Below, one piece after another: positions 46,814 to 56,096 of a DNA stretch of 64,000 bases. Every line of letters begins with the position of its first letter. The stretch's first letter is position 1. Source of the DNA: Salipiger profundus (lineage in GTDB: Bacteria; Pseudomonadota; Alphaproteobacteria; Rhodobacterales; Rhodobacteraceae); contig NZ_CP014796.1 in the NCBI RefSeq assembly GCF_001969385.1, positions 2,559,501 through 2,623,500 on the forward strand, in the 5' to 3' direction. A program made the position numbers and the translations under genes. The notes under the pieces were generated by a model. The model made no database searches. It saw nothing but the letters and a program-made list of their open reading frames with translations, and had not been told where the DNA came from.

Positions 46814-48298
46814 ATGGCAGGCACACCGCCCCCCTTCGCCCGTTTCGAATGGATGATCGCATGGCGCTACCTGCGCGCGCGCCGGGCCGAGGGCGGGGTC
46901 AGCGTGATGACGTGGATCAGCCTCGTCGGCATCACGCTCGCGGTCTTCGCGCTGATCGCGACGCTGGCGGTGCGCTCGGGCTTCCGGGCCGAATTCGTCG
47001 ACACCATCCTTGGCGCCAACGCGCATGTGACGGTCTACGCGAGCCAGCATGAGAACGCGGCCGGCCAGACGGTGCGCACCTTCCCCGATTACGAGGCGCG
47101 CGCCGAACGGGTGGCCGAGGTCGAGGGAGTCTCGCGGGTGGCGCCGCTGGTGAAGGGGCAGGTGATGGGCACCGCCAACGGTCGCAACGCGGGGGTCGAG
47201 GTGTTCGGTATCGCCGCCGACGACCTTGCCGCGATCCCGCGCATCGCCGACCCGGAGACCGGACGCGGGTCGCTAGACGCCTTCGGGGCCGAGCCGGCAC
47301 CCGACGCCGAAGCGCAGACGGCGCCCGGTGCCGCTCCGGAAAGTGGCGGCGACGCCACCCCGGGGGCTGATACAACGGCCGATCCGGGCGTCGAGCCAGC
47401 GGGCGACGAGATGGCCGACGAAGGAACGACCGGTGACGAGATGACCGGCGAAGACGAGTTCGCCCCGATCCCGAGCCCTGCGCCGGTGGGCATCGCCATC
47501 GGCTCCGGCGTGGCGCGCGAGCTGGGGGTCGGCGTCGGTGACGAGGTCAAGCTGATCTCGCCTGACGGGGTCAAGACCGCCTTCGGCGTCAGCCCCCGGG
47601 TCAAGAGCTACGAGATCGCCTACATCTTCACCGCCGGGCGCTACGACATTGACCGCACGCGGGTCTACATGCCCTTCGCCGAGGCGCAGCTCTACTTCAA
47701 CCGCGACGGCGTGGCCGACGAGCTCGAGGTCATGGTCGACGAACCCGAGGCGGTCGAACGCATCGCTCTGTCAATCCAGCAGGCGGCAGGGCAGGGGTCG
47801 CTGATCTGGACATGGCAGGACGCCAGCGGCGCCTTCCTCCGCGCGCTCGAGGTCGAGGACAACGTGATGTTCGTGATCCTCAGCGTGCTGGTGCTGATCG
47901 CCACGATGAACATCGTCTCGGGGCTCATCATGCTGGTGAAGAACAAGGGCCGCGACATCGGCATCCTGCGGACCATGGGCCTGACCGAGGGCTCGGTGCT
48001 GCGGGTCTTCTTCATCTGCGGCGCCTTCACCGGCGTGATCGGCACGGTGATGGGGGTGATCCTCGGCTGTCTCTTCGCGATCTACATCGACCCGATCTTT
48101 TCCTTCGTGAACTACGTCGCCGGCGGCGGGGTCTGGGACCCCTCGGTGCGCGGCATCTACTCGCTGCCCGCGAAGCTGCAATGGGGCGACGTTTTCAGCG
48201 CCATGGCACTTTCGCTGGGCCTGAGTTTCATCGTCACGATCTTTCCCGCCCGCCGTGCGGCGCGGATGAACCCGGTGGAGGCCCTGCGCTATGAGTGA
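46814..48298 (+). CDS. lipoprotein-releasing ABC permease LolC/LolE family
   Basis: 494-residue MacB/LolC-type permease: a cytoplasmic start ([20 protein letters not shown]), TM1 at about 35-57, a large periplasmic domain, and three C-terminal TM helices ([20 protein letters not shown] onward). It extracts lipoproteins from the inner membrane with LolD, whose gene overlaps by eight bases. Only one permease gene is present, as in organisms using a LolC/E hybrid homodimer. Residues about 157-224 are a low-complexity insertion rich in Asp, Glu, Ala, Pro and Gly ([20 protein letters not shown] and similar), making the protein some 65 residues longer than usual. Confidence 0.92.
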   Translation: MAGTPPPFARFEWMIAWRYLRARRAEGGVSVMTWISLVGITLAVFALIATLAVRSGFRAEFVDTILGANAHVTVYASQHENAAGQTVRTFPDYEARAERVAEVEGVSRVAPLVKGQVMGTANGRNAGVEVFGIAADDLAAIPRIADPETGRGSLDAFGAEPAPDAEAQTAPGAAPESGGDATPGADTTADPGVEPAGDEMADEGTTGDEMTGEDEFAPIPSPAPVGIAIGSGVARELGVGVGDEVKLISPDGVKTAFGVSPRVKSYEIAYIFTAGRYDIDRTRVYMPFAEAQLYFNRDGVADELEVMVDEPEAVERIALSIQQAAGQGSLIWTWQDASGAFLRALEVEDNVMFVILSVLVLIATMNIVSGLIMLVKNKGRDIGILRTMGLTEGSVLRVFFICGAFTGVIGTVMGVILGCLFAIYIDPIFSFVNYVAGGGVWDPSVRGIYSLPAKLQWGDVFSAMALSLGLSFIVTIFPARRAARMNPVEALRYE

Positions 48299-48974
48299 TC
48301 CGGTCCTGCGCCTGTCGGGCATCGAGAAGGGCTACAACCGTGGCCAGCCGAACGAGGTCGTGGTGCTGCGCGGCGCCGAGCTGACGGTCGCGCGCGGCGA
48401 GACCGTGGCGATGGTCGCGCCCTCGGGGGCGGGCAAGTCGACGCTGCTGCACATTGCCGGGCTGCTCGACACCGCCGACACCGGAGAGGTCGCCATCGCG
48501 GGCGAAAATCTTGGTGGTATCTCGGACCGCCGCCGCACCATCCTGCGGCGGCAGGAGGTCGGCTTCGTCTACCAGTTCCACCACCTGCTGCCCGAATTCA
48601 CCGCGCTCGAGAACGTGGTGCTGCCGCAACTCGCGAACGGCGTGCCCCGGAAGGACGCCGAGGCGCGCGCCGAGATGCTGCTCGACAGTGTCGGCGTGGG
48701 CCCGCGCGGTGCGCACCGGCCGGCAGCGCTGTCGGGGGGCGAACAGCAGCGCGTGGCCTTCTGCCGCGCGATGGCCAACAGCCCGAAGCTGCTGCTTGCC
48801 GACGAGCCGACGGGCAACCTGGATCCCGCGACCTCGGACACGGTGTTCGATGCGCTCATGCGGCTGGTGCAGGAGACGGGGCTGTCGGCGCTGATCGCGA
48901 CGCACAACCTCGAGCTCGCGGCGCGGATGGACCGGCAGGTTCGGCTCGAGGACGGGCGGCTGGTGCCGCTCTGA
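48291..48974 (+). CDS. lolD: lipoprotein-releasing ABC ATPase LolD
   Basis: 227-residue ATPase of the MacB/LolD group. Walker [20 protein letters not shown]-loop [20 protein letters not shown] (the QFHHLL pattern is typical of LolD), signature [20 protein letters not shown], Walker [13 protein letters not shown]. Starts within the 3' end of the permease gene, so translation is coupled. Confidence 0.96.
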   Translation: MSDPVLRLSGIEKGYNRGQPNEVVVLRGAELTVARGETVAMVAPSGAGKSTLLHIAGLLDTADTGEVAIAGENLGGISDRRRTILRRQEVGFVYQFHHLLPEFTALENVVLPQLANGVPRKDAEARAEMLLDSVGVGPRGAHRPAALSGGEQQRVAFCRAMANSPKLLLADEPTGNLDPATSDTVFDALMRLVQETGLSALIATHNLELAARMDRQVRLEDGRLVPL

Positions 48975-49409
48975 TCAGCCGCGCTGTGCCAGCCACAGCC
49001 CCACGCACATCAGCCCGATCCCGCCGGCGCGGCTCAGGCTGAGCGGCTCCACCCGTGCCCCGAGCAACCCGAAGTGATCGACGACGGCGGCGCTGAGAAG
49101 CTGGCCCAGCAGCGCGAAGAAGATCGCCCGCCCGACGCCGAAGGTCGGCGCGACGAAGGTGATGCTGAGGATATAGAAGGCCACGAACAGCCCGGCGAAG
49201 AACAGGTGCCTGGGCGCGTCCACGGCACGGGCGATGGGGCGGGGATCGATCACGAACAGCACCACCGACGCGGCCGTCAGCGCCACGCAGAACAGAATGA
49301 CCGCCGCGGCCGCCGGCGATCCGATATGTCCGCCAAGCCGGGCGTTGAGGGCCGCGAGCACAGGGATGCCGAAACCGGCCAGAAGCATGGTAAGCGCATG
49401 AAGGGGCAT
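48975..49409 (-). CDS. DMT family transporter, DUF606/YdcZ type
   Basis: 144-residue, about five-helix inner-membrane protein. MLLAGFGIPVLAALNARLGG and the AIFFALLGQLLSAAVVDHFG motif with a C-terminal RAGGIGLMCVGLWLAQRG match YdcZ/DUF606 proteins of the drug/metabolite transporter superfamily. Convergent with lolD, whose stop it abuts without a gap. Confidence 0.88.
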   Translation of the reverse strand: MPLHALTMLLAGFGIPVLAALNARLGGHIGSPAAAAVILFCVALTAASVVLFVIDPRPIARAVDAPRHLFFAGLFVAFYILSITFVAPTFGVGRAIFFALLGQLLSAAVVDHFGLLGARVEPLSLSRAGGIGLMCVGLWLAQRG

Positions 49410-49537
49410 GGCAAGTTCCTAAGGGGTTGGCGGGACCATGCCGCCGCGGCCCCGGGGTGTCCACTCCGGAAATGGCTTGATCTGGGCCGGCGCGCGGGCG
49501 ACAGAGGAGGAAACAGGCAAATCAGGGGAGAGGGAGC

Positions 49538-49954
49538 ATGACGCGACTGCTGATCGGGATCTGGGCCATGGCCGGACTGGCGCTGGTGGCCTGCGTGCCC
49601 AACGAGATGCCCGAGGCGAGCGACGGCCGTGCGCTCTACATGGAGTATTGTTCGGCCTGCCACGGCGAGAACGCCAAGGGTGACGGCCCGATGGCGCGCG
49701 CGATGACGACGGCCCCGAAGGACCTCACGCTGATCTCGCTGCGCCACGGCGACAGCTTCCCGCGCGCCAAGGTGCTCTCGACCATCGACGGCTACGCGCG
49801 ATCGGACCTGGACGGGCCGGGGATGCCGGAGTTTGGCGAACTGCTGCAGGGTGATCTCGTGCCGCTGGACACCGGCGACGGCAAGATGACGCCGACTCCG
49901 CGCAAGCTCGTGGCGCTGCTCGAGTATCTCGAGTCGATCCAGCAGACCAGGTAG
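49538..49954 (+). CDS. c-type cytochrome lipoprotein
   Basis: 138 residues with a lipoprotein signal (IWAMAGLALVAC, lipobox LVAC at 16-19) followed by a single-heme cytochrome c domain. The heme site is CSACH at 38-42 in YMEYCSACHGENAKGDGPMA, and the axial Met is probably in GPGMPEF. Membrane-tethered in the periplasm by lipid. An electron-transfer partner is not evident locally. Confidence 0.88.
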   Translation: MTRLLIGIWAMAGLALVACVPNEMPEASDGRALYMEYCSACHGENAKGDGPMARAMTTAPKDLTLISLRHGDSFPRAKVLSTIDGYARSDLDGPGMPEFGELLQGDLVPLDTGDGKMTPTPRKLVALLEYLESIQQTR

Positions 49955-50034
49955 AGCTCGGGCGGCCGCCGAAGTGGTGGGTTTGCAACCCACCACGCCG
50001 GGCACGCGCTCGACGCACGCTACGTGGCCACGCG

Positions 50035-50625
50035 CTATCCCGCCGCCACGGCCTTGCGCACCATGTCCCAGTAGATGTCCGCCACCTCGGCGATCGAGAG
50101 CCGGCCGCCCTCGCGATACCAGGTGTTCACGCCGGTCAGCATCGCGATCAGCGCATAGGAGGCGAGCCGCGTGTCTGGCACCGAGAACGCGCCCGTTGCC
50201 TGGCCGTCGCGCAGGATTTCCTCGAGCGCGGCCTCATAGCGCTTGCGGAGGGTTTCGATCACCGCGAAATGCGCGGGCTCGAGGTTGCGCAGCTCCATGT
50301 AGGAGATGAAGATGGCCTGCGGCCGCGCGAGGTTGAAGCGGATGTGGAAGCGCACGAAGACCTCGAGCCGGTCCTGCGGCGCTTCGGGGCGCGGTTCCGC
50401 CTCCCAGGCCGCGAGCAGCTCTTCCATGTGGCCCTCGAGCAGGGAGAACAGCAGCGCCTGCTTGTCGGGCGTGTAGTTGTAGATCGCGCCGACCTGAACG
50501 CCCACCTCGCGGGCGATCTGGCGCATCGACACGGCGGCGTAGCCGTGTTGCGCGAAAAGCTTCAGCGCCACCTCGCGCACGCGCGGGCCGGTGATGCCGG
50601 AATGCGATCCTTGGGTGCGGGCCAT
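50035..50625 (-). CDS. TetR family transcriptional regulator
   Basis: 196 residues starting MARTQGSHSGITGPRVREVA. The N-terminal HTH (ALKLFAQHGYAAVSMRQIAR and the recognition part VGVQVGAIYNYTPDKQALLF) is canonical; the C-terminal ligand/dimer domain is helical. A TGAACG-AA-CGTTCA palindrome 30 bases upstream of its start is a likely operator. Targets may include itself and the divergent small lipoprotein gene. Confidence 0.93.
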   Translation of the reverse strand: MARTQGSHSGITGPRVREVALKLFAQHGYAAVSMRQIAREVGVQVGAIYNYTPDKQALLFSLLEGHMEELLAAWEAEPRPEAPQDRLEVFVRFHIRFNLARPQAIFISYMELRNLEPAHFAVIETLRKRYEAALEEILRDGQATGAFSVPDTRLASYALIAMLTGVNTWYREGGRLSIAEVADIYWDMVRKAVAAG

Positions 50626-50655
50626 ATCCGTTCCTCGATTGCACCCGAGTTTAAC

Positions 50656-50669
50656 TGAACGAACGTTCA
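50656..50669. promoter_or_regulatory. probable TetR-family operator palindrome
   Basis: TGAACG-AA-CGTTCA, 6-bp arms and a 2-base centre, between the TetR gene and the divergent lipoprotein gene. The GAACG-N2-CGTTC form is common for acyl-CoA-responsive TetR regulators. Binding is inferred from position. Confidence 0.6.
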
Positions 50670-50738
50670 TATCAAGGCAGGTGCTTGCCCGGCGGCCCCG
50701 ACTGCGGCATGAGGGTGACAGACAAGACGGACCCGCCC

Positions 50739-51023
50739 ATGCGCCTCTCGCCTTTCCTGTTCTCGCTCGCGCTCGTCGGATGCGCCGAGTTCCCGGTGCT
50801 CGACGCCGCACGCACGCCGGGCGTGGAAAACGCTCCGTTTCCGGCGCTGCTGCCGCTCGACAGCCTGACCGGGGGCGAGATGCCGCGCGCGACCCCCGAG
50901 ATGCGCGCCGGCATCGAGGGCCGTGTCGCCGGCCTGCGGGCCCGCGCGGCGCGGCTGCAGGGTCCGGTCGTGCCTGCCGCGACGCGCCGGCGCATGGATC
51001 AGGGCGTGGCCTGGCCCTACTGA
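50739..51023 (+). CDS. small putative lipoprotein
   Basis: 94 residues. MRLSPFLFSLALVGCAEFPV is a lipoprotein signal with lipobox LVGC. The rest (RAGIEGRVAGLRARAARLQG) is an Arg/Ala-rich helix of unknown function. No domain recognised. The 170 bases up to hom are non-coding. Confidence 0.7.
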   Translation: MRLSPFLFSLALVGCAEFPVLDAARTPGVENAPFPALLPLDSLTGGEMPRATPEMRAGIEGRVAGLRARAARLQGPVVPAATRRRMDQGVAWPY

Positions 51024-51194
51024 AGCGGCCACCTGCCTGGCTGCCTCTGTTGCCGTCCGCACGGGCAGAGACCGGCACGTTTGCCGAAAATCCCGGCATC
51101 ATCCGGGCCTCTTCCGTTGCACCCGCCGGTCCTTGGGGCTAATGCGAGCCGAAACCAGACCGCTACGCGAAAACAGCAAGAAGGAGCGCGCGCC

Positions 51195-52481
51195 ATGTCC
51201 GACCCAATCCGCCTCGGGATTGCAGGCCTGGGCACCGTCGGTGCCGGTGTCGTCAAGATCGTGCGCCAGAAGGCGCCGCTGCTCGAAGCGCGCAGCGGCC
51301 GGCCGATCACCATCTCGGCTGTCTCGGCGCGTAACCGCGAGAAGGATCGCGGCGTGTCGCTCGCGGCCTACGACTGGGAAGACGATCCAGTGACGCTCGC
51401 CACGCGCGACGACGTCGATGTCTTCGTCGAACTCGTGGGCGGCTCGGACGGGCCGGCAAAGGCCGCCGTCGAGGCCGCGCTGAAGGCCGGCAAGGACGTC
51501 GTCACCGCGAACAAGGCGCTGCTCGCGCACCACGGGCAGGCGCTGGCCCAGCTCGCCGAGGAAAACGGCTGCGTGCTGCGCTTCGAGGCGGCGGTCGCCG
51601 GCGGCATTCCCGTCATCAAGGCGCTGACCGAGGGGCTCGCGGGGAACGACATCCTGCGCGTGATGGGCGTGATGAACGGCACCTGCAACTACATCCTCAC
51701 CCGGATGGAGAGCGGCGGGCTGACCTACGACGAGGCCTTTGCCGAGGCCGACGCGCTGGGCTTCCTCGAGGCCGATCCCGAGCTCGACGTCGGCGGAATC
51801 GACGCCGGTCACAAGCTGGCGCTACTGGCGTCCATCGCCTACGGCACGCAGGTGGCGTTCAACGCGGTCGAGCTCGAGGGCATCGGACGGGTCACCATCG
51901 ACGACATCCGCCAGGCGGCGGACATGGGCTACAAGATCAAGCTGCTGGGCGTCTGCCGCATGTCGGGGCGGGGGCTCGAGCAGTCCATGTCGCCCTGTCT
52001 CGTGCCGGCGAGCTCGCCGCTCGGTCAGCTCGACGGCGGCACCAACATGGTGGTGATCGAGGGCGACCAGGTCGGCCAGATCGTCATGCGCGGCGCCGGT
52101 GCGGGCGAGGGCCCGACCGCCAGCGCGGTGATGGGCGACGTCATGGACATCGCGCGCGGCACCCGGCTGACCACCTTCGGCGCCCCGGCAAGCAAGCTCG
52201 TCGCGGCGACGCCCGCGCAGGCCGCAACGCCGGCGCCCTATTACCTGCGGATGGCGCTCGCGGACAAGCCGGGCGCGCTGGCCAAGGTCGCCTCGGCGCT
52301 GGGCGAGGCGGGCGTGTCGATCCACCGGATGCGCCAGTACAACCACGTCGACAACACCGCCCCGGTGCTCATCGTGACCCACAAGACCACGCGCGCCGCG
52401 CTCGACGCGGCGCTCGCCGCGATCCCGGCCACCGGCGTGGTGCAGGGCGACCCGGTCGCGCTGCGTATCGAGGAAGTCTGA
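51195..52481 (+). CDS. hom: homoserine dehydrogenase
   Basis: 428-residue enzyme of the aspartate family pathway reducing aspartate semialdehyde to homoserine. NAD(P) site IRLGIAGLGTVGAGVVKIV, VVTANKALLAHHG, FEAAVAGGIPVIKALTEGL, the family signature ALGFLEADPELDVGGIDAGH with catalytic Lys, and a C-terminal ACT domain (from about residue 350, YYLRMALADKPGALAKVASA) for threonine feedback. An AAGGAG ribosome site precedes the ATG. glpX and recJ follow in an order conserved in alphaproteobacteria. Confidence 0.97.
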   Translation: MSDPIRLGIAGLGTVGAGVVKIVRQKAPLLEARSGRPITISAVSARNREKDRGVSLAAYDWEDDPVTLATRDDVDVFVELVGGSDGPAKAAVEAALKAGKDVVTANKALLAHHGQALAQLAEENGCVLRFEAAVAGGIPVIKALTEGLAGNDILRVMGVMNGTCNYILTRMESGGLTYDEAFAEADALGFLEADPELDVGGIDAGHKLALLASIAYGTQVAFNAVELEGIGRVTIDDIRQAADMGYKIKLLGVCRMSGRGLEQSMSPCLVPASSPLGQLDGGTNMVVIEGDQVGQIVMRGAGAGEGPTASAVMGDVMDIARGTRLTTFGAPASKLVAATPAQAATPAPYYLRMALADKPGALAKVASALGEAGVSIHRMRQYNHVDNTAPVLIVTHKTTRAALDAALAAIPATGVVQGDPVALRIEEV

Positions 52482-52667
52482 ACCTTCGCACCGATCGGCG
52501 CCGTCCCGGCGGCGCCGAAAGCCCCGAGCCGCTTTCGCGGGGCGCGGAATAAGCAAGCATGCGCCGTGACCCCGTGCCCGCGTGCGAGACGTTAGCGCCA
52601 CCGGCCTTGCCCTTCGTTCGACCGCCGCGCTACACCCCAAGCGACAGTCATTTCAAAGGAACTCTCC

Positions 52668-53633
52668 ATGTCGATCCCCAAGGATTTCAACGACCGCATG
52701 TTGTCGCTGGGCCTCGCTCGGGTGGCCGAACAGGCCGCCATCGCCTCGGCGAAGCTGATCGGCCACGGCGACGAGAAAGCCGCCGACCAGGCCGCGGTCA
52801 ACGCCATGCGCGAGCAGCTCAACAAGCTCGACATCAAGGGCGTCGTGGTGATCGGCGAGGGCGAGCGTGACGAGGCGCCGATGCTCTACATCGGCGAAGA
52901 GGTCGGCACCGGCGAGGGCCCGGGCGTGGACATCGCGCTCGACCCGCTCGAGGGCACCACGCTGACCGCCAAGGACATGCCGAACGCGCTGACCGTGATC
53001 GCCATGGGCCCGCGCGGCTCGATGCTGCATGCCCCCGACGTCTACATGGACAAGCTCGCAGTCGGCCCCGGCCTGCCGGAGGGCGTGGTTACGCTGGACA
53101 TGAGCCCGAAGGAGCGGGTCGAGGCGCTGGCAAAGGCCAAGGGCGTCGACATCGACGAGATCACCGTCTGCATCCTCGAGCGCCCGCGCCACGAGGAGAT
53201 GATCGCCGAGGTCCGCGCGACCGGCGCGGCCATCCGCCTCATCACCGACGGCGACGTGGCGGGCGTCATGCACTGCGCCGAGCCGCACCTGACCGGCATC
53301 GACATGTACATGGGCTCGGGCGGGGCGCCCGAGGGCGTTCTCGCCGCGGCGGCGCTCAAGTGCATGGGCGGCCAGATGTTCGGCCGTCTGCTGTTCCGCA
53401 ACGACGACGAGAAGGGCCGCGCCGCCAAGGCCGGCATCACCGATCTCGACAAGATCTACAGCCGCGACGAGATGGTCACCGACCACGTGATCTTTGCCGC
53501 GACGGGCGTGACCAACGGCTCGATCCTGCCGGGCATCAAGCGCGAGCCCGGCTGGATCACCACCGAGACCATCCTGATGCGGTCGAAGACCGGCTCGGTC
53601 CGTCGCGTCAGCTACCGCAACCCCTTCGAATAA
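52668..53633 (+). CDS. glpX: fructose-1,6-bisphosphatase class II
   Basis: 321-residue Li-sensitive-type FBPase of the GlpX family. ASAKLIGHGDEKAADQAAVN, VVIGEGERDEAPMLYIGEEV and the metal-binding DIALDPLEGTTLTAKDMPNA are diagnostic, as is MHCAEPHLTGIDMYMGSGGA. Probably the heterotrophic gluconeogenic enzyme, complementing the class I CbbF of the Calvin operon. A strong terminator follows. Confidence 0.96.
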   Translation: MSIPKDFNDRMLSLGLARVAEQAAIASAKLIGHGDEKAADQAAVNAMREQLNKLDIKGVVVIGEGERDEAPMLYIGEEVGTGEGPGVDIALDPLEGTTLTAKDMPNALTVIAMGPRGSMLHAPDVYMDKLAVGPGLPEGVVTLDMSPKERVEALAKAKGVDIDEITVCILERPRHEEMIAEVRATGAAIRLITDGDVAGVMHCAEPHLTGIDMYMGSGGAPEGVLAAAALKCMGGQMFGRLLFRNDDEKGRAAKAGITDLDKIYSRDEMVTDHVIFAATGVTNGSILPGIKREPGWITTETILMRSKTGSVRRVSYRNPFE

Positions 53634-53683
53634 GGGCGCGCGCGGCCCGGCCCGTGCCGGGTTGCGAGGATTTGACATCGTGA

Positions 53684-53716
53684 AAGCGGGGAGCGGCGTT
53701 CCGTTCCCCGCTTTTT
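53684..53716 (+). terminator. rho-independent terminator after glpX
   Basis: 13-bp stem AAGCGGGGAGCGG pairing with CCGTTCCCCGCTT (one G-U) around a CGTT loop, continuing into a TTTTT run. It ends the hom-glpX unit 50 bases past glpX and lies just upstream of recJ, which must then have its own promoter or receive readthrough. Confidence 0.85.
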
Positions 53717-53757
53717 CGCATTATGGCAGGGGCGAAACGGAGCAGGGAACAACGGGC

Positions 53758-55503
53758 ATGAGCTATCTCGGGGTCGAAGCCTCTCTGACCGGGCGGCGCT
53801 GGATCGGACCGGGCGTGGAAGAGGACCGGCAGGCGGAAGCGATGGCGCAGCAGACGGATCTGCCGCGCGGTCTCTGCCAGGTGCTTGCGCGCCTGCAGGT
53901 GCCGGCGCCGGAAGTGGCGGGCTACCTCGACCCGAAGCTGCGCGACCTGCTGCCCGACCCGCGCAGCCTGCGCGACATGGAAACCGCCGCGGCGCGGATG
54001 CTCGAGGCGGTGAAGCGGCGCGAGCGCATTGCGATCTTTGCGGACTACGATGTCGACGGTGGCGCCTCGGCGGCGCTGCTGATCGACTGGCTGAACCAGC
54101 TGGGCCGCGAGGCGACGCTCTACATCCCCGACCGCATCGACGAGGGCTACGGGCCCAACGTGCCGGCGATGGAGAAGCTCGCCGCGCGCCACGACCTGAT
54201 CGTCTGTGTCGACTGCGGCACGCTCTCGCACGAGCCCATTGCGGCGGCGAAGGGCGCCGAGGTCATGGTGCTCGACCACCACCTCGCCGGCGAGACGCTG
54301 CCCGAGTGCGTCGCCGTGGTGAACCCCAACCGGCAGGACGAGGACGGCGCGCTGGCGCATCTCTGCGCCGCCGGCGTGGTCTTCCTGATGCTCGTCGAAT
54401 GCGGGCGGCAGATGCGCGAGGCAGGGACGCGCGGTCCCGACCTGATGTCGCTGCTCGACCTCGTGGCGCTGGCCACGGTGGCCGACGTCGCGCCGCTCAG
54501 GGGGGTGAACCGCGCGCTTGTGCGCAGCGGACTGCAGGTCATGGCCCGCCGCGAGCGTCCGGGGCTGGTGGCGCTGGCGGACGTGTCGCGGCTCGACAGC
54601 GCGCCCTCGTCGCATCACCTGGGGTTCGTGCTGGGGCCGCGGGTGAACGCGGGCGGACGTATCGGGCAGGCCGATCTAGGCGCACGGCTGCTGGCCTCGC
54701 GCGACCGGCACGAGGCCGAGGCGCTTGCCGAGAGGCTCGACGGGCTCAACACCGAGCGCCGCGAGGTCGAAGAGGCGGTGCGCGCTGCCGCGCTGGCGCA
54801 GGCCGAGGCGCGCGGGCTCGATGCGCCTCTCGTCTGGGCGGCGGGCGAAGGCTGGCACCCGGGCGTGGTCGGCATCGTCGCCTCGCGGCTGAAGGAGATG
54901 ACCAACCGGCCGGCCATCGTCATCGGACTCGATGGCGGCGAGGGCAAGGGCTCCGGCCGCTCGGTTTCGGGCGTCGACCTCGGCGCAAGCATCCAGCGAC
55001 TTGCCGCCGAGGGGCTGCTGCTCAAGGGCGGCGGCCACAAGATGGCTGCTGGCCTGACCGTGGCCACAGACAAGCTCGAGGCGGCGATGGAACGCCTGTC
55101 CGAACTGCTCGCCAAGCAGGGCGCAGGGCAGGGCGGGGCCGCCGACCTGAAGCTCGACGGAATGCTGATGCCGGGCGCCGCCTCGCTCGAGCTTTGCGAG
55201 CGGCTGGAACAGGCAGGCCCCTTCGGCGCGGGAGCCCCGGCGCCGCGATTCGCCATTCCCGACGCACAGATTCTCTTCGCCAAACAGGTGGGGTCGGGGC
55301 ACCTAAAGGTCAGTTTCGGCGACGGACTCGGCGCGCGCATGGACGCGATCTGCTTCGGGGCCTTCGACGGCCCGCTCGGCCCCGCGCTGTCCGAGGGAAA
55401 GGGCGCGCGATTCCATCTGGCCGGGCGGCTCGAGATCAACGAGTGGAACGGCCGCCGCTCCGTGCAGCTGCGCCTCGAGGATGCCGCGCCCGGCGGTGGA
55501 TGA
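53758..55503 (+). CDS. recJ: single-stranded-DNA-specific exonuclease RecJ
   Basis: 581-residue 5'-3' ssDNA exonuclease of mismatch and recombination repair. DHH phosphoesterase motifs: FADYDVDG at 94-101, VDCG at 151-154, LDHH at 172-175. DHHA1 contains LLKGGGHKMAAGLTVATDKL, and the C-terminal OB domain WNGRRSVQLRLED. Start at MSYLGVEASLTGRRW. Follows hom and glpX. Confidence 0.95.
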   Translation: MSYLGVEASLTGRRWIGPGVEEDRQAEAMAQQTDLPRGLCQVLARLQVPAPEVAGYLDPKLRDLLPDPRSLRDMETAAARMLEAVKRRERIAIFADYDVDGGASAALLIDWLNQLGREATLYIPDRIDEGYGPNVPAMEKLAARHDLIVCVDCGTLSHEPIAAAKGAEVMVLDHHLAGETLPECVAVVNPNRQDEDGALAHLCAAGVVFLMLVECGRQMREAGTRGPDLMSLLDLVALATVADVAPLRGVNRALVRSGLQVMARRERPGLVALADVSRLDSAPSSHHLGFVLGPRVNAGGRIGQADLGARLLASRDRHEAEALAERLDGLNTERREVEEAVRAAALAQAEARGLDAPLVWAAGEGWHPGVVGIVASRLKEMTNRPAIVIGLDGGEGKGSGRSVSGVDLGASIQRLAAEGLLLKGGGHKMAAGLTVATDKLEAAMERLSELLAKQGAGQGGAADLKLDGMLMPGAASLELCERLEQAGPFGAGAPAPRFAIPDAQILFAKQVGSGHLKVSFGDGLGARMDAICFGAFDGPLGPALSEGKGARFHLAGRLEINEWNGRRSVQLRLEDAAPGGG

Positions 55504-55596
55504 GGAGGTAAGTGCCTGTCGCGTATGACGTTTCAGGGCCCTCTTCCGTTGGCCGAAAGAAAATCGGAAAGACCTCGAAAAGCCTGCATTTTAAGT

Positions 55597-55626
55597 CTTG
55601 CAAGCGAGGGCGGCTTTGCGTAGAAG
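55597..55626 (+). promoter_or_regulatory. promoter of first tRNA-Glu
   Basis: CTTGCA, an 18-base spacer, then TAGAAG, with the tRNA starting 18 bases later. The same spacing and nearly the same boxes precede the second tRNA-Glu, supporting the assignment. Confidence 0.55.
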
Positions 55627-55644
55627 GCCGCTCACCGACAGAGT

Positions 55645-55719
55645 GGCCCGTTCGTCTATCGGTTAGGACGCCAGGTTTTCAACCTGGAAAGAGGGGTTCG
55701 ATTCCCCTACGGGCTGCCA
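55645..55719 (+). tRNA. tRNA-Glu (TTC), copy 1
   Basis: Acceptor GGCCCGT/ACGGGCT with G-U at the first pair, anticodon arm CCAGG-TTTTCAA-CCTGG (anticodon TTC), T arm AGGGGTTCGATTCCCCT, encoded CCA. 75 bases. Confidence 0.97.
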
Positions 55720-55851
55720 CTTCATCCCTGACATCGTCACCTTTCATCGCGCCCGTGGCGAGTAGTATCTGTGCTTATCGGGGCGTTTCGGCGTGTGGCC
55801 AGGCGGTGTCCAAAAACTCATGCAAATTCTCGAAAACTCGTGAGAATTCGT

Positions 55852-55881
55852 CTTGCGCGCCGCGCGAGGTTTGCGTAGAAG
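55852..55881 (+). promoter_or_regulatory. promoter of second tRNA-Glu
   Basis: CTTGCG, an 18-base spacer and TAGAAG, the same geometry as upstream of the first copy. The -35 lies outside the strictly duplicated block yet keeps the CTTGC core. Confidence 0.55.
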
Positions 55882-55899
55882 GCCCCTCACCAACAGAGT

Positions 55900-55974
55900 G
55901 GCCCGTTCGTCTATCGGTTAGGACGCCAGGTTTTCAACCTGGAAAGAGGGGTTCGATTCCCCTACGGGCTGCCA
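55900..55974 (+). tRNA. tRNA-Glu (TTC), copy 2
   Basis: Identical in sequence to the first copy across all 75 bases, including CCA and anticodon TTC. It has its own promoter, so both copies are probably expressed. Confidence 0.97.
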
Positions 55975-56096
55975 CTTTTCCCTGAAAATTCGCGCAACTT
56001 GCATGTCGCTCCGGCTGGTCTTCGAGACCGGTAACGCTAGTCTTTTGCGTCTCCACGCCATGCGTGGGCGCCCTGCAGCAAAGAGCCGGCCAGACC

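Larger units (their letters stand above)
55612..55975 (+). repeat. tandem duplication carrying tRNA-Glu and its -10 region
   Basis: Bases 55612-55720 and 55867-55975 are nearly identical over about 109 positions, offset by 255. They cover GGTTTGCGTAGAAGGCC-type promoter DNA, the leader and the complete tRNA. Differences occur only upstream of the tRNA (CCGCTCACCG versus CCCCTCACCA). The spacer contains an AATTCTC/GAGAATT inverted repeat at 55825-55848 that could end the first transcript. Confidence 0.8.
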
